A stretch of 64,000 bases of DNA, from positions 2,294,001 through 2,358,000 of the forward strand of contig NZ_JAFJMJ010000001.1 in the NCBI RefSeq assembly GCF_017309385.1. Reading direction: 5' to 3'. Within the stretch, counting starts at the first letter, position 1. Every line of letters starts with the position of its first letter. Source of the DNA: Amycolatopsis sp. 195334CR (GTDB lineage Bacteria > Actinomycetota > Actinomycetes > Mycobacteriales > Pseudonocardiaceae). The notes beneath the pieces were generated by a model. It had not been told where the DNA came from, did not search any database, and worked only from the letters and a program-made list of their open reading frames with translations. Shown piece by piece: positions 43,210-50,807 of the stretch. The position numbers and the translations under genes were made by a program.

Positions 43210-44601
43210 TCAAGCGGCGTAGAACGCGTTGATCCGGTCGGCGAGGTCGCGCGCGTCGGCGTTGTTCCGGCGCCGCTCGGCCTCGACCTTCAGCGGCATC
43301 ATCCGGTCCTTGATGCGCGCGGACTTGAGCCCCTCGGCCGCGTCCAGCGCCTTGCCGCCCACCTTCGCGCCCTGGTCCAGGTCGCCTTCGAGCAGGTGGT
43401 TGGTGGCCAGCGCGCTCAGGTTGAACACCCGGCTGCGGGCCATGTCGTCGCCGTAGGCCTCGACCGCCCTGGTCAGTGCCGGGATCGCGTACTTGGTGTG
43501 CTCGACCTTGCCCTCGATGGCCAGCGCGGTGTGCACCGTGCCGATCATCGCGTAGACGTCGGTCTCGTTGAAGAACTGCACCCACGACTCGGCGCTGGCG
43601 ATGTCCGCGCGGGCGAACTCGTCCTTGGTCCGGCCGAGCAGCTTGACCGCCTGCTCCTCGTTGCCCATCATCGCGTAGGCCCAGGCCTGGTTCGCGCAGA
43701 GCACCGAGATCGCCAGCTCGGAGCCCGATTCCTGGGCCGCGATCTGGCCCAGCTGGAACAGCTTGAGCGCGTCGTTCGGCGCGTCCTGGTGCAGGTAGAC
43801 CCGGCCCATCCGGTAGAGCACGTTGGCCACCAGCGGGTTGTTGTCACCCTGCTTGGCCAGGTCCAGCGCGTTCGCGAAGTGCCCGCGCGCCGAATCGACC
43901 AGGCCGGTGTCGAACGAGGTCCAGCCGGCCAGGCTGTGCAGGTCGGCCAGCGCCACGTAGAGCCGCGACTTGACCAGTTCGGCCCCGCTCGACTCGAGCA
44001 TCTGCTGTCCCCAGGACAGCTGCGCGACCACCGCGTCGCGGCAGAAACCGCCGCCGTACTGGTAGTCCAGCGCACGCAGTGCGCGGGTGGCTGCCTCCAT
44101 CTGCCGGACGTCGGTCATCCCGATCCGGCCGGGCGCCGGTGTCCTCGCGGGACGCGTCGCCCAAGCCTCGGACGCCGGTCCGAAGACCGCTGCACCCATG
44201 GTGACCTGCGCGGCGTGCGCGAGGAACTTCCGCCGTTTCACGGACTCGTCCTCCTCAGCCTGCTGGCCGTCGGCGTTGCCGACGACCTGTATCGCCGTGG
44301 CCTCGTCGTAGGCGAGGCCCATGTATCCCCTGGCGACACCCAGGCCGTCGGCGATCCGCACCAGGACGTCGTAGGCCATCACCTGCCGACCCTTGAGGAT
44401 CTCCGACACCTCGGACTGCGACTGGCCGGTCATCGCGGCGATCTGGCGCTGCGATACCCCGTGCTTGCGCAACTGGCGGTACACCGAGCTGATCTCACGA
44501 GCGGCGAGCGCCTCTCGCATCTCCGGCTGCTCCCAGGCAGTCGGCGGGATGGGATGACCAGCTTGTCCCGGCTGGGACTCAGTGCTGTTCATGGCGTCCA
44601 T
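43210..44601 (-). CDS. XRE-type regulator with TPR-like sensor region and internal Tat-like motif
   Basis: 463 residues. The N-terminal helix-turn-helix is GVSQRQIAAMTGQSQSEVSE (about residues 49-68), followed by a linker containing KRRKFLAHAAQVTMGAAVFG, which resembles a twin-arginine signal placed inside the protein. The C-terminal 270 residues are TPR-like helical repeats (GRVYLHQDAPNDALKLFQLG, YAIPALTRAVEAYGDDMARS). Such XRE/TPR proteins may sense small ligands or peptides. ATG 44601 follows GAGGGGG. Two small genes diverge from it and an APH-fold gene follows. Confidence 0.86.
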   Translation of the reverse strand: MDAMNSTESQPGQAGHPIPPTAWEQPEMREALAAREISSVYRQLRKHGVSQRQIAAMTGQSQSEVSEILKGRQVMAYDVLVRIADGLGVARGYMGLAYDEATAIQVVGNADGQQAEEDESVKRRKFLAHAAQVTMGAAVFGPASEAWATRPARTPAPGRIGMTDVRQMEAATRALRALDYQYGGGFCRDAVVAQLSWGQQMLESSGAELVKSRLYVALADLHSLAGWTSFDTGLVDSARGHFANALDLAKQGDNNPLVANVLYRMGRVYLHQDAPNDALKLFQLGQIAAQESGSELAISVLCANQAWAYAMMGNEEQAVKLLGRTKDEFARADIASAESWVQFFNETDVYAMIGTVHTALAIEGKVEHTKYAIPALTRAVEAYGDDMARSRVFNLSALATNHLLEGDLDQGAKVGGKALDAAEGLKSARIKDRMMPLKVEAERRRNNADARDLADRINAFYAA

Positions 44602-44925
44602 TCGCGCCCCCTCACAGTCCGTCGGGCGTCTGTCCACAGCGTAGGCACACCTATTCAACCGTGCGAAACGCCGATTGTTGAGTCTGATCGGCCCGGCCGA
44701 ACTCCGCCGACCGCTTATCGTGGAACTCTGGCCGGTCGCCGCTATGACGGCGATCCAGCCTTCTTTCCGCCTCGCTTTCACCGCAATGTAGATCGCAGTT
44801 CTCCGTGAGCACTCCGGCACCCCCGGTGATCACGGACAGCGACCGCCAGCGGCCGCCCCTCACGGAGAGCTACGAAGGCCCGAGAAGACCCGGAATTGCG
44901 AGCGACGAGCAGAGCGGAGTAGCCG
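44602..44925. other. Intergenic region upstream of divergent small gene
   Basis: 324 bases separating the XRE/TPR regulator from the gene at 44926. Only short overlapping frames are present, with no ribosome site and hydrophilic translations, so I call no gene. It should hold two divergent promoters; a GCTTATCGTGG stretch near 44713 could contain a -10 element. Confidence 0.4.
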
Positions 44926-45237
44926 GTGGAGTTCCTGGACTCGATCCCCACAGGTCGTACGGCCACCGTGTCCCCTGTGCGTGCCTCCGTCCCGCGCGCC
45001 GTGCCCCAGGCGGTCGACCCGCGCTCGGCGAACCTCCGCCGGCACGAGGGTGGCCAGACGGTCTGGCGCGTGCAGTGCGGTGACCTGATCAACCGCGAGC
45101 GCTGCGTCACGGTGTTCGTGGACGACAGCCAGGTCGTGCTCGTCGGCCCGCCCGGGGAAACCGCGCGGATGACCGGCAGCCAGCTCGGCCAGCTCCGGAC
45201 CGCGCTCAACGAAGCCGCCAAACTGGCGGAAAGGTAA
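44926..45237 (+). CDS. Small conserved hypothetical protein
   Basis: 103 residues, starting at GTG 44926 after GGAGTAGCC. The middle contains WRVQCGDLINRERCVTVFVD, two Cys residues and a strand-rich core, then PPGETARMTGSQLGQLRTAL. It is similar in layout to DUF397-like small partners of XRE regulators in actinobacteria but I do not see the full DUF397 pattern. It is divergent from the XRE/TPR regulator and lies 13 bases from the zinc-ribbon gene. Confidence 0.68.
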   Translation: MEFLDSIPTGRTATVSPVRASVPRAVPQAVDPRSANLRRHEGGQTVWRVQCGDLINRERCVTVFVDDSQVVLVGPPGETARMTGSQLGQLRTALNEAAKLAER

Positions 45238-45250
45238 CGGTGAGTTCCAG

Positions 45251-45652
45251 GTGGACCAGATCCTCGGACAGGTACTCCGCAATGCCGTGTGGGAGCGCCT
45301 CGACATGCTCTCCGATCTCGCCAACCGCGCGGACGCGCAGTCACTGGTCTCGGTGGCCCGTTCCGAGCTGCCCCGGCTGACCGAAGGCTGGCGCGCGATG
45401 CTCCGGGCGCACGAACCCGACGAGCGCGGTGACTGCCCCACCTGCTCGACCCGCTGGCACCGCTGCAAGGCGCCGTGCTCGGTGTGGCAGGTGGCCCACG
45501 AGCACCTGGTGGCCGGCGGCCTGGCCACCCAGCCCGACGTGAAGGGCCGCCGCTCGGTGCCTGCCCAGAACCGCGCGGTGCCCGCCCCGGCCCGCACCCC
45601 CGGTCGCCACGCACTGGTGACCTCGCCGAGGCAGGCGGTCGCCACCACCTGA
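45251..45652 (+). CDS. Small protein with CxxC-type cysteine cluster
   Basis: 133 residues. DCPTCSTRWHRCKAPCSVWQ contains four Cys and a His spaced like a zinc-binding site, preceded by a helical region (VWERLDMLSDLANRADAQSL). The C-terminal 40 residues are basic and low complexity. The gene starts at GTG 45251, 13 bases from the previous stop, so the two small genes are co-transcribed. Similar genes sit next to XRE regulators in related genomes from general knowledge. Function unknown; a DNA or protein binding role is plausible. Confidence 0.72.
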   Translation: MDQILGQVLRNAVWERLDMLSDLANRADAQSLVSVARSELPRLTEGWRAMLRAHEPDERGDCPTCSTRWHRCKAPCSVWQVAHEHLVAGGLATQPDVKGRRSVPAQNRAVPAPARTPGRHALVTSPRQAVATT

Positions 45653-45983
45653 GGTTTCCCCACCGGTGCGCCCGATCCCCCGCGGGCGCCCCCGACCGGC
45701 GGTCGGCTCATCCGTACCCCCGAGCGAGATGAGTCGACCGCCCCCCAACTCCCCGATCCCCATCGGTGCTTCTGCGATTAATCGCAAAATTAGTGAGAAT
45801 CCGCTAGCCAGAGCAGTAATCGAACGCTAACGTGAAGCTCAAGCCCACGGGCGCAAAATTGCACAACGCAACCCGTGGTCATCCCGCCCTGACGCGGGCC
45901 CCGAGAACCCCGCGGACCGGTGCCGTTGCACTCCCCCTCCCCCGACCGGCACCGGTCCGCGGTCCCACTTCCCGGAACTCTGA
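45653..45983. other. Intergenic region with perfect palindrome and terminator
   Basis: 331 bases between two convergent genes. It contains the 14-bp palindrome TGCGATTAATCGCA at 45773-45786 in a locally AT-rich stretch, and a 16-bp terminator stem at 45910-45962. No frame in it has a convincing ribosome site and protein pattern. Confidence 0.5.
45910..45962 (-). terminator. Hairpin terminator of the beta-glucoside operon
   Basis: CCGCGGACCGGTGCCG at 45910-45925 is exactly complementary to CGGCACCGGTCCGCGG at 45947-45962, a 16-bp stem, 21 bases past the stop of the MFS gene on the minus strand. Confidence 0.75.
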
Positions 45984-47228
45984 TCAGCGCACTGATCGGA
46001 TGCGGGTCACCCCGGCCCCGGCGAGCAGCGTGGCCACCGCGGACGCGGTGAACAGGCCCGGATAACCGCCGAGGCCGGCCAAGATCGCCGTCGCCAGCAG
46101 CGGCGCGACCACCTGCGGCAGCGCGTTCGCGATGTTCACCACGCCGAGGTCCTTCGCCCGGTCCTGCGCGGCGGGCAGCACCTGGGTCAGGATCGCCATC
46201 GCCACCGCCCAGTAGGTGCCGAAGCCGACGCCGAGCAGCGGGGCCGCGGCCAGTGCGGCGCCCCAGGTCGGCGAGAAGGCGAGCAGCAGCGCGGCCAGCG
46301 CCATCGCGGACGACGCCCCGACCACGTACGGCTTGCGGCGGCCGGACCGGTCCGACAGCACGCCCGCGCCCAGCGCGCCGACGATCAGCGCGACGCCGTA
46401 CAGGCCCATCAACACCAGCAGTCCGGTGTCCGGATCCGGGTGGCCGACCGCGTCCTTGAGGAAGAACAGCAGGTAGAGCGTGCCGAGCGCGTTGCCGAGC
46501 CCGATCAGGAAGTGGCAGCTCCACGCCCGCGCGAAATCCGGGTGCCGACGCGGCGAGATCCACATCCGGCGCGGCAACTCCCGCAGCGAACCCGCCGGGC
46601 GCCAGGCGGCGGGCAGCACGGTGTCCGGGGTCCGCAGCACGAACGCCGCCGCACCGGCGAGCACCACGAGCGCGCAGGCGAGGTAACCGCCGGGCAGGCT
46701 GGTGACGAGCACGGTGACCAGCACCGCGCCGAGCACCGTGCCGAACATCTGGCTGATCCCGATGAAGCCGCCGATCTGCGCGCGCTGGCCGACCGGCACG
46801 CGGTCGGGCAGTGCGGAGGTCAGCATGGCGAGCATGCCGTTCAGCCCGGCCTGGACCAGGCACCAGCCGAGGGTCATCAGCACCACGTTCGGCGCGACGG
46901 CCAGCAGGACGAGCCCGGCCGTGCCGAGCAGCGCGCCCGCCACGGTCCACGGGTGGCGACGGCCGAAGCGCGAGGTGGTGCGGTCCGACAGCAGCCCGAT
47001 GGCCGGATTGGCGACCAGCGAGACGAGCGCGCCGACACCGGTCACGATGCCGAAGACGAGTTCCTTGTTCGCCGCGTCGAGCAGTTCCGCCTGACGCGGC
47101 AGCAGCACCTGGATGGGTGCGTAGAAACCCAGCCACAGCCCGAAGTTCGCGAAGAACAGCAGGGCGGTCCAGCCGGGGCGGACCCGGGTGGTCGGTTCGG
47201 CGAGCGCCTCCGGCCTAGCGGTGGTCAT
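45984..47228 (-). CDS. MFS transporter, probable beta-glucoside/oligosaccharide uptake
   Basis: 414 residues, twelve helices. GIVTGVGALVSLVANPAIGL and LLSDRTTSRFGRRHPW match the MFS motif A of the glycoside/pentoside/hexuronide-like group (GPH or related). It overlaps the GH1 gene by 14 bases on the same strand, and starts at ATG 47228 within the end of that gene. It likely imports the substrate of the beta-glucosidase. A terminator stem lies just past its stop. Confidence 0.88.
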   Translation of the reverse strand: MTTARPEALAEPTTRVRPGWTALLFFANFGLWLGFYAPIQVLLPRQAELLDAANKELVFGIVTGVGALVSLVANPAIGLLSDRTTSRFGRRHPWTVAGALLGTAGLVLLAVAPNVVLMTLGWCLVQAGLNGMLAMLTSALPDRVPVGQRAQIGGFIGISQMFGTVLGAVLVTVLVTSLPGGYLACALVVLAGAAAFVLRTPDTVLPAAWRPAGSLRELPRRMWISPRRHPDFARAWSCHFLIGLGNALGTLYLLFFLKDAVGHPDPDTGLLVLMGLYGVALIVGALGAGVLSDRSGRRKPYVVGASSAMALAALLLAFSPTWGAALAAAPLLGVGFGTYWAVAMAILTQVLPAAQDRAKDLGVVNIANALPQVVAPLLATAILAGLGGYPGLFTASAVATLLAGAGVTRIRSVR

Positions 47229-48546
47229 CGGCCGCGATCAGTTCGCGGAACCAGAAGTACGAGTCCTTCGGGGTGCGGACCTGCGTCTCGTAGTCGACGT
47301 GGACCAGGCCGAACCGGGGCGCGTAGCCCTTGGACCACTCGAAGTTGTCGAGCAGGGACCAGACGAAGTACCCGCGGACGTCGACCCCGGCGTCCATCGC
47401 GGTGCGGACGGCCCGCAGGTGCTCGCGCAGGAAGTCGATGCGGGCGACATCGGTGACGCGGCCGTCCGGCGTGACCTCGTCGGCGAAGCTGCAGCCGTTC
47501 TCGGTGATGTGGATCGGCGGGAGCCGGTCGCCGTAGCGCTCCTTGAGCTGGAGCAGGAGTTCGCGGAAGGCGTCCGGCACGATCGGGGAATCGTTGGTGG
47601 TGAGCGGATACCCCTCGACCGGCCGGAGTTCGAACGGCAGCGGATTGCCCTCGCCCGGCCCGGCGGCGCCCTGCGGTTCGTAGTAGTTGACGCCGTAGAA
47701 GTCGAGTGGCTGCGCGATGACCGGCAGGTCGTCGGCGAAGCCGGCGGGGAGGTGCTCGTGGAACTCTTCCGGATAGCTGCCGAGCAGCACCGGATCGGCG
47801 TAGAGCCGGTTGAGCAGCGCGTCGAGCCGCCGCGCGCCTTCGACGTCGGCGGCGGAGTCGGTGGCGGGCCAGATCGGCGAGTGGTTGTTCGCCGTGCCGA
47901 CGGACTTCGCGCCCGCCGCGCGCAACGCCCTGACCGCGAGGCCGTGCGCGAGGTGCTGGTGGTGCGCGGTGGGAATCGCGCCGAGCAGCAGGGTCTGGCC
48001 GGGCGCGTACTCCCCGATGGCGTAGCCGAAGATCGACATGACCATCGGCTCGTTGAGCGGGATCCACATCTTCACCCGATCGGCGAAGTGCGTGCCGAGG
48101 ATTTCGGCGTACTCGCCGAAGCGCTCGGCGGTGTCGCGGGCGAGCCAGCCGCCGGCGTCTTCGAGCGCCTGCGGGGTGTCCCAGTGGTAGAGGGTGGCGA
48201 CCGGGTCGATGCCCGCCGCGCAGATCTCGTCGAGCAGGCGGTCGTAGAAGCCGATGCCGCGGGGTTCGGGGGCGCCCTTGCCGGTGGGCTGGATCCGGGG
48301 CCAGGCGAAGGAGAAGCGGTAGGCGTCGACGCCGAGCCGCGCCATCAGCGCGACGTCCTCGCGGTAGCGGTGGTAGTGGTCGGCGGCGGTGCGCGCGTGC
48401 TCGCCGTTCGCGATCTTGCCCGGCGTCGCGGTGAACGTGTCCCAAATGGACGGTCCGCGCCCGTCCTCGGTGACCGCGCCCTCGATCTGGAAGGCCGAGG
48501 TGGACACGCCCCAGCGGAAGCCGGGCGGGAAGTTCAGGTTCTCCAC
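47215..48546 (-). CDS. Glycoside hydrolase family 1 beta-glucosidase
   Basis: 443 residues. NEP with acid/base Glu166 (WIPLNEPMVM) and nucleophile Glu349 in HITENG are both present, as are the N-terminal FPPGFRWGVSTSAFQIEGA and the W residues near the C-terminus (SYFWFREL). No signal peptide, so it is cytosolic and hydrolyses imported beta-glucosides or phospho-free cellobiose. GTG 48546 is the start, with the divergent TetR gene 173 bases away. Likely induced by its substrate through the regulator at 48720. Confidence 0.95.
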   Translation of the reverse strand: MENLNFPPGFRWGVSTSAFQIEGAVTEDGRGPSIWDTFTATPGKIANGEHARTAADHYHRYREDVALMARLGVDAYRFSFAWPRIQPTGKGAPEPRGIGFYDRLLDEICAAGIDPVATLYHWDTPQALEDAGGWLARDTAERFGEYAEILGTHFADRVKMWIPLNEPMVMSIFGYAIGEYAPGQTLLLGAIPTAHHQHLAHGLAVRALRAAGAKSVGTANNHSPIWPATDSAADVEGARRLDALLNRLYADPVLLGSYPEEFHEHLPAGFADDLPVIAQPLDFYGVNYYEPQGAAGPGEGNPLPFELRPVEGYPLTTNDSPIVPDAFRELLLQLKERYGDRLPPIHITENGCSFADEVTPDGRVTDVARIDFLREHLRAVRTAMDAGVDVRGYFVWSLLDNFEWSKGYAPRFGLVHVDYETQVRTPKDSYFWFRELIAADDHR

Positions 48547-48585
48547 CAGCTACTCGCTTTCGCCGTTCGGTGTGGCGCCGAGCTA

Positions 48586-48602
48586 ATGTGAATAGTTCTC
48601 AT
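48586..48602. promoter_or_regulatory. Imperfect palindrome upstream of beta-glucosidase gene
   Basis: ATGTGAA and TTCTCAT flank a three-base centre and are complementary at six of seven positions, 40 bases before the beta-glucosidase start. It is a candidate site for the divergent TetR. Confidence 0.4.
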
Positions 48603-48719
48603 ATCCTAACCCGTTCCCTCGACCGGGGGGAAGGGTTCGTACGCGGTAGGGTCCTGACCAGCGGGGAGCGACATCGGCAAGATCAAGTGCCGGGGCGTTG
48701 CGGCTGGGAGGAGCAGGAC

Positions 48720-49352
48720 GTGTCCGAGAACAAGGCACACGGGGAAACCACCGCACTGCGCCGGCAGCCGGTGCAGCAGCGCAGTGCCAAGCGGGTGGAG
48801 CAGATGCTCGACGCGGGCGCCGCGCTGATCGACGAAATCGGGTACGAGTCGCTGACCACCACGCTGATCGCGAAGCGGGCCGGGGTCGCGGTGGGTTCGC
48901 TGTACCAGTTCTTCCCGGACAAGCGGGCGGTGGTGCAGGCGCTCACCCAGCGGAACCTGGACAAGTTCATGGCCGCCATCGGCGAGCGGCTGAACGGGGT
49001 TTCGCACTCGCACTGGTGGGATGTCGTGGACTCGATCCTGGACATCTACCTGGACATGCACCGGAACGTGCCGGGTTTCTCGAAGGTCCACTTCGGCGAT
49101 GTCGTCGACCGCCAGCTGCTGGACGAAAGCCGGGACAACAACCGCGTGATCGCGGACGCGCTGACGGAACTGCTGTCGAACTACCTGGACGTGCCGCAGG
49201 AACGCCTGTGGTTCGCCATCACCATCGCCAACGAAGCGGCGGACTCGCTGCTCAAACTCGCCTTCCACCGCGACCCCAACGGCGACGCCGAAGTCGTGGA
49301 GGAAACGAAGTACCTGATCAAAACCTACCTGGCCAGCCGACTCGGCGAGTAG
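48720..49352 (+). CDS. TetR-family transcriptional regulator of the beta-glucoside module
   Basis: 210 residues. The helix-turn-helix contains EQMLDAGAALIDEIGYESLT and RAGVAVGSLYQFFPDKRAVV. The C-terminal domain ends in EETKYLIKTYLASRLGE. GTG 48720 follows GGGAGGAGCAGG. It is divergent from the beta-glucosidase gene and probably controls it, although TetR control of a glucosidase is less common than LacI control. Confidence 0.9.
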   Translation: MSENKAHGETTALRRQPVQQRSAKRVEQMLDAGAALIDEIGYESLTTTLIAKRAGVAVGSLYQFFPDKRAVVQALTQRNLDKFMAAIGERLNGVSHSHWWDVVDSILDIYLDMHRNVPGFSKVHFGDVVDRQLLDESRDNNRVIADALTELLSNYLDVPQERLWFAITIANEAADSLLKLAFHRDPNGDAEVVEETKYLIKTYLASRLGE

Positions 49353-49365
49353 GTCCACAGTGGAC
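49353..49365. repeat. Iterated palindrome between convergent genes, possible weak terminator
   Basis: GTCCACAGTGGAC lies directly after the TetR stop and touches the stop of the convergent gene at 49365. It is the only non-coding one of the five perfect copies in the window. Confidence 0.6.
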
Positions 49366-50552
49366 TAGCCGAAGCTCTGCCCCTCGCCCCGATACGTGGG
49401 AACGGTCTGCTCCACCCGATCCCCCTGAACCAGGTGGTAGTGCGTGAACCGCTCCGCCAGTTCCCCAGCTTTCGCGTGGCGCAGCCAAACACGATCACCG
49501 ACGTGCAACCCGCGCGCCCCACGCCCGGCAACCGGGGTCTGCACCTCGCCCGCACCTTCCAGCGCCAGCAACTTCAACCCCGTGGGCAAATAGGGCGAAG
49601 GCAACCGCGTGGCTTCAGCCGGTCCGGAAGCCACGTAACCACCCGAAAAAAGCGTCGCGATCGTGCGGGTCGGCTTTCGCACCACCGGCAGGGCGAAGAT
49701 CGCCGCCGGGCGGGGGTGGAAGCGGGTGTACCCATCGAACAACGTCGGCCCCAGCAGGCCCGAGCCCGCGGCGATTTCGGTGACCGAGGCGTCCGAACCG
49801 GTCACCTCCAGGCTGCCGGTCCCGCCGCCGTTGACGAACTCCAGGTCCGCGACCTCCCGCACCGCCCGCACCGCGGTCCCGCGGCGGCGCAGCAGCTCGG
49901 CCGCCGACTTCCGCTGCATCCAGCGCACCGCCGCCGACTGGAGCCGTCCGCCGGCCGCGTCCGGGAAACCGGCGATCTGCCCTTCGTAAGCCATCATGCC
50001 GACCAGCCGGAACCCCGGCCGCGAGGTGATCGAAGCGGCGAATTCCTGGGCCTGGCGCGGGGTGAACACGGGCGACCGCCGGGTGCCGACGTGCAGCGCG
50101 CGCATCGGCCGCCACGACGCGTCGAGTTCCAGGCAGACCCGGATCTCCGGGTGCTCCAGGCCGAGCGCGGAGTCGACCAGGTCCAGGTGCGCGGGCGAGT
50201 CCACCATGATCGCGATGGCCGCGCGGGCCCGGTCGTCGGCGGCCAGGCGGCGCAGCGCGGCGTGGTCCACCGTCGGGTAGGCGACCACCACGTCGTCCGT
50301 GGTCCCGGTCTCGACCAGCCACAACGCCTCGGCCAGCGAGTAGCACATCACGCCGCGGAACCCCGGCTTCGCCAGCACGCGCTCCAGCAGCGTCCGGCAG
50401 CGCACCGACTTGCTCACCACGCGGATGGGCCGGGTCGCCCGCCGCACGAGGTCGTCGGCGTTCGCGTCGAACGCGGCGAGGTCGACGATCGCCAGCGGCG
50501 GATCGAGGTCCTTCGTCGCCAGGTCGAACGCCGTGGCGTCTGGGAGGTTCAC
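49365..50552 (-). CDS. PLP-dependent amino acid deaminase/aldolase (alanine-racemase N-terminal fold)
   Basis: 395 residues. IRVVSKSVRC contains the PLP-binding Lys48, followed by the TIM-barrel pattern (LVGMMAYEGQIAGFP, LEFVNGGGTGSLEVTGS) and the C-terminal beta domain with HARVWLRHAKAG-like metal residues. This matches D-threonine aldolase/D-serine dehydratase-type enzymes. GTG 50552 is the start. A divergent sugar-lactone oxidase gene lies beyond a long hairpin; similar pairs occur in other actinobacteria from general knowledge, and may form a pathway I cannot name. Confidence 0.82.
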   Translation of the reverse strand: MNLPDATAFDLATKDLDPPLAIVDLAAFDANADDLVRRATRPIRVVSKSVRCRTLLERVLAKPGFRGVMCYSLAEALWLVETGTTDDVVVAYPTVDHAALRRLAADDRARAAIAIMVDSPAHLDLVDSALGLEHPEIRVCLELDASWRPMRALHVGTRRSPVFTPRQAQEFAASITSRPGFRLVGMMAYEGQIAGFPDAAGGRLQSAAVRWMQRKSAAELLRRRGTAVRAVREVADLEFVNGGGTGSLEVTGSDASVTEIAAGSGLLGPTLFDGYTRFHPRPAAIFALPVVRKPTRTIATLFSGGYVASGPAEATRLPSPYLPTGLKLLALEGAGEVQTPVAGRGARGLHVGDRVWLRHAKAGELAERFTHYHLVQGDRVEQTVPTYRGEGQSFG

Positions 50553-50610
50553 CCCCAGTACGGTACGACAAACAGGCTTGAAACGCGAATACTATTCACT
50601 TATCGTTCGT

Positions 50611-50781
50611 TGAGTGGTTGCGATCGGAAGTGTGGTGGGGGTATTCGGTGGATCCAGGTTTCCGCTGGGCGTGCGGCCGGGAGACCTGCGTACCGGAGTC
50701 GTACTCGGGTCTTCCGGCCGTGCGTCCAGCGGGAAGCTGGGCCGCCGAGACCCCCGGCAGACTTCCGATCGTGACCACTTA
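50611..50781 (+). ncRNA. Candidate structured RNA: long imperfect hairpin with 13 G-U pairs
   Basis: Bases 50611-50693 pair with 50701-50781 around the seven-base loop 50694-50700. Of 81 paired columns, 64 are Watson-Crick, 13 are G-U in the plus-strand RNA and four are mismatches (50632, 50635, 50658, 50689), with bulged A at 50643 and 50652. In the minus strand the same 13 would be A-C. The hairpin lies 26 bases before the start of the oxidase gene, so it could be part of its leader, a separate RNA, or the remnant of a mobile inverted-repeat element. Confidence 0.65.
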
Positions 50782-50807
50782 GGCCATCAAGCGACGGGAC
50801 TCAGTTG

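Noticed and set aside
44805..45083. Open frame on the plus strand overlapping the gene at 44926
   Set aside because: No ribosome site, a hydrophilic Pro/Arg/Gly-rich translation, and it covers a better-supported frame.
45832..46065. Frame starting MKLKPTGAKLHN in the terminator gap
   Set aside because: Runs into the antisense of the MFS gene, no ribosome site, Pro/Arg-rich tail.
48570..48719. Upstream in-frame extension of the TetR gene
   Set aside because: The extension lacks a family match, and the GTG at 48720 has a good ribosome site.
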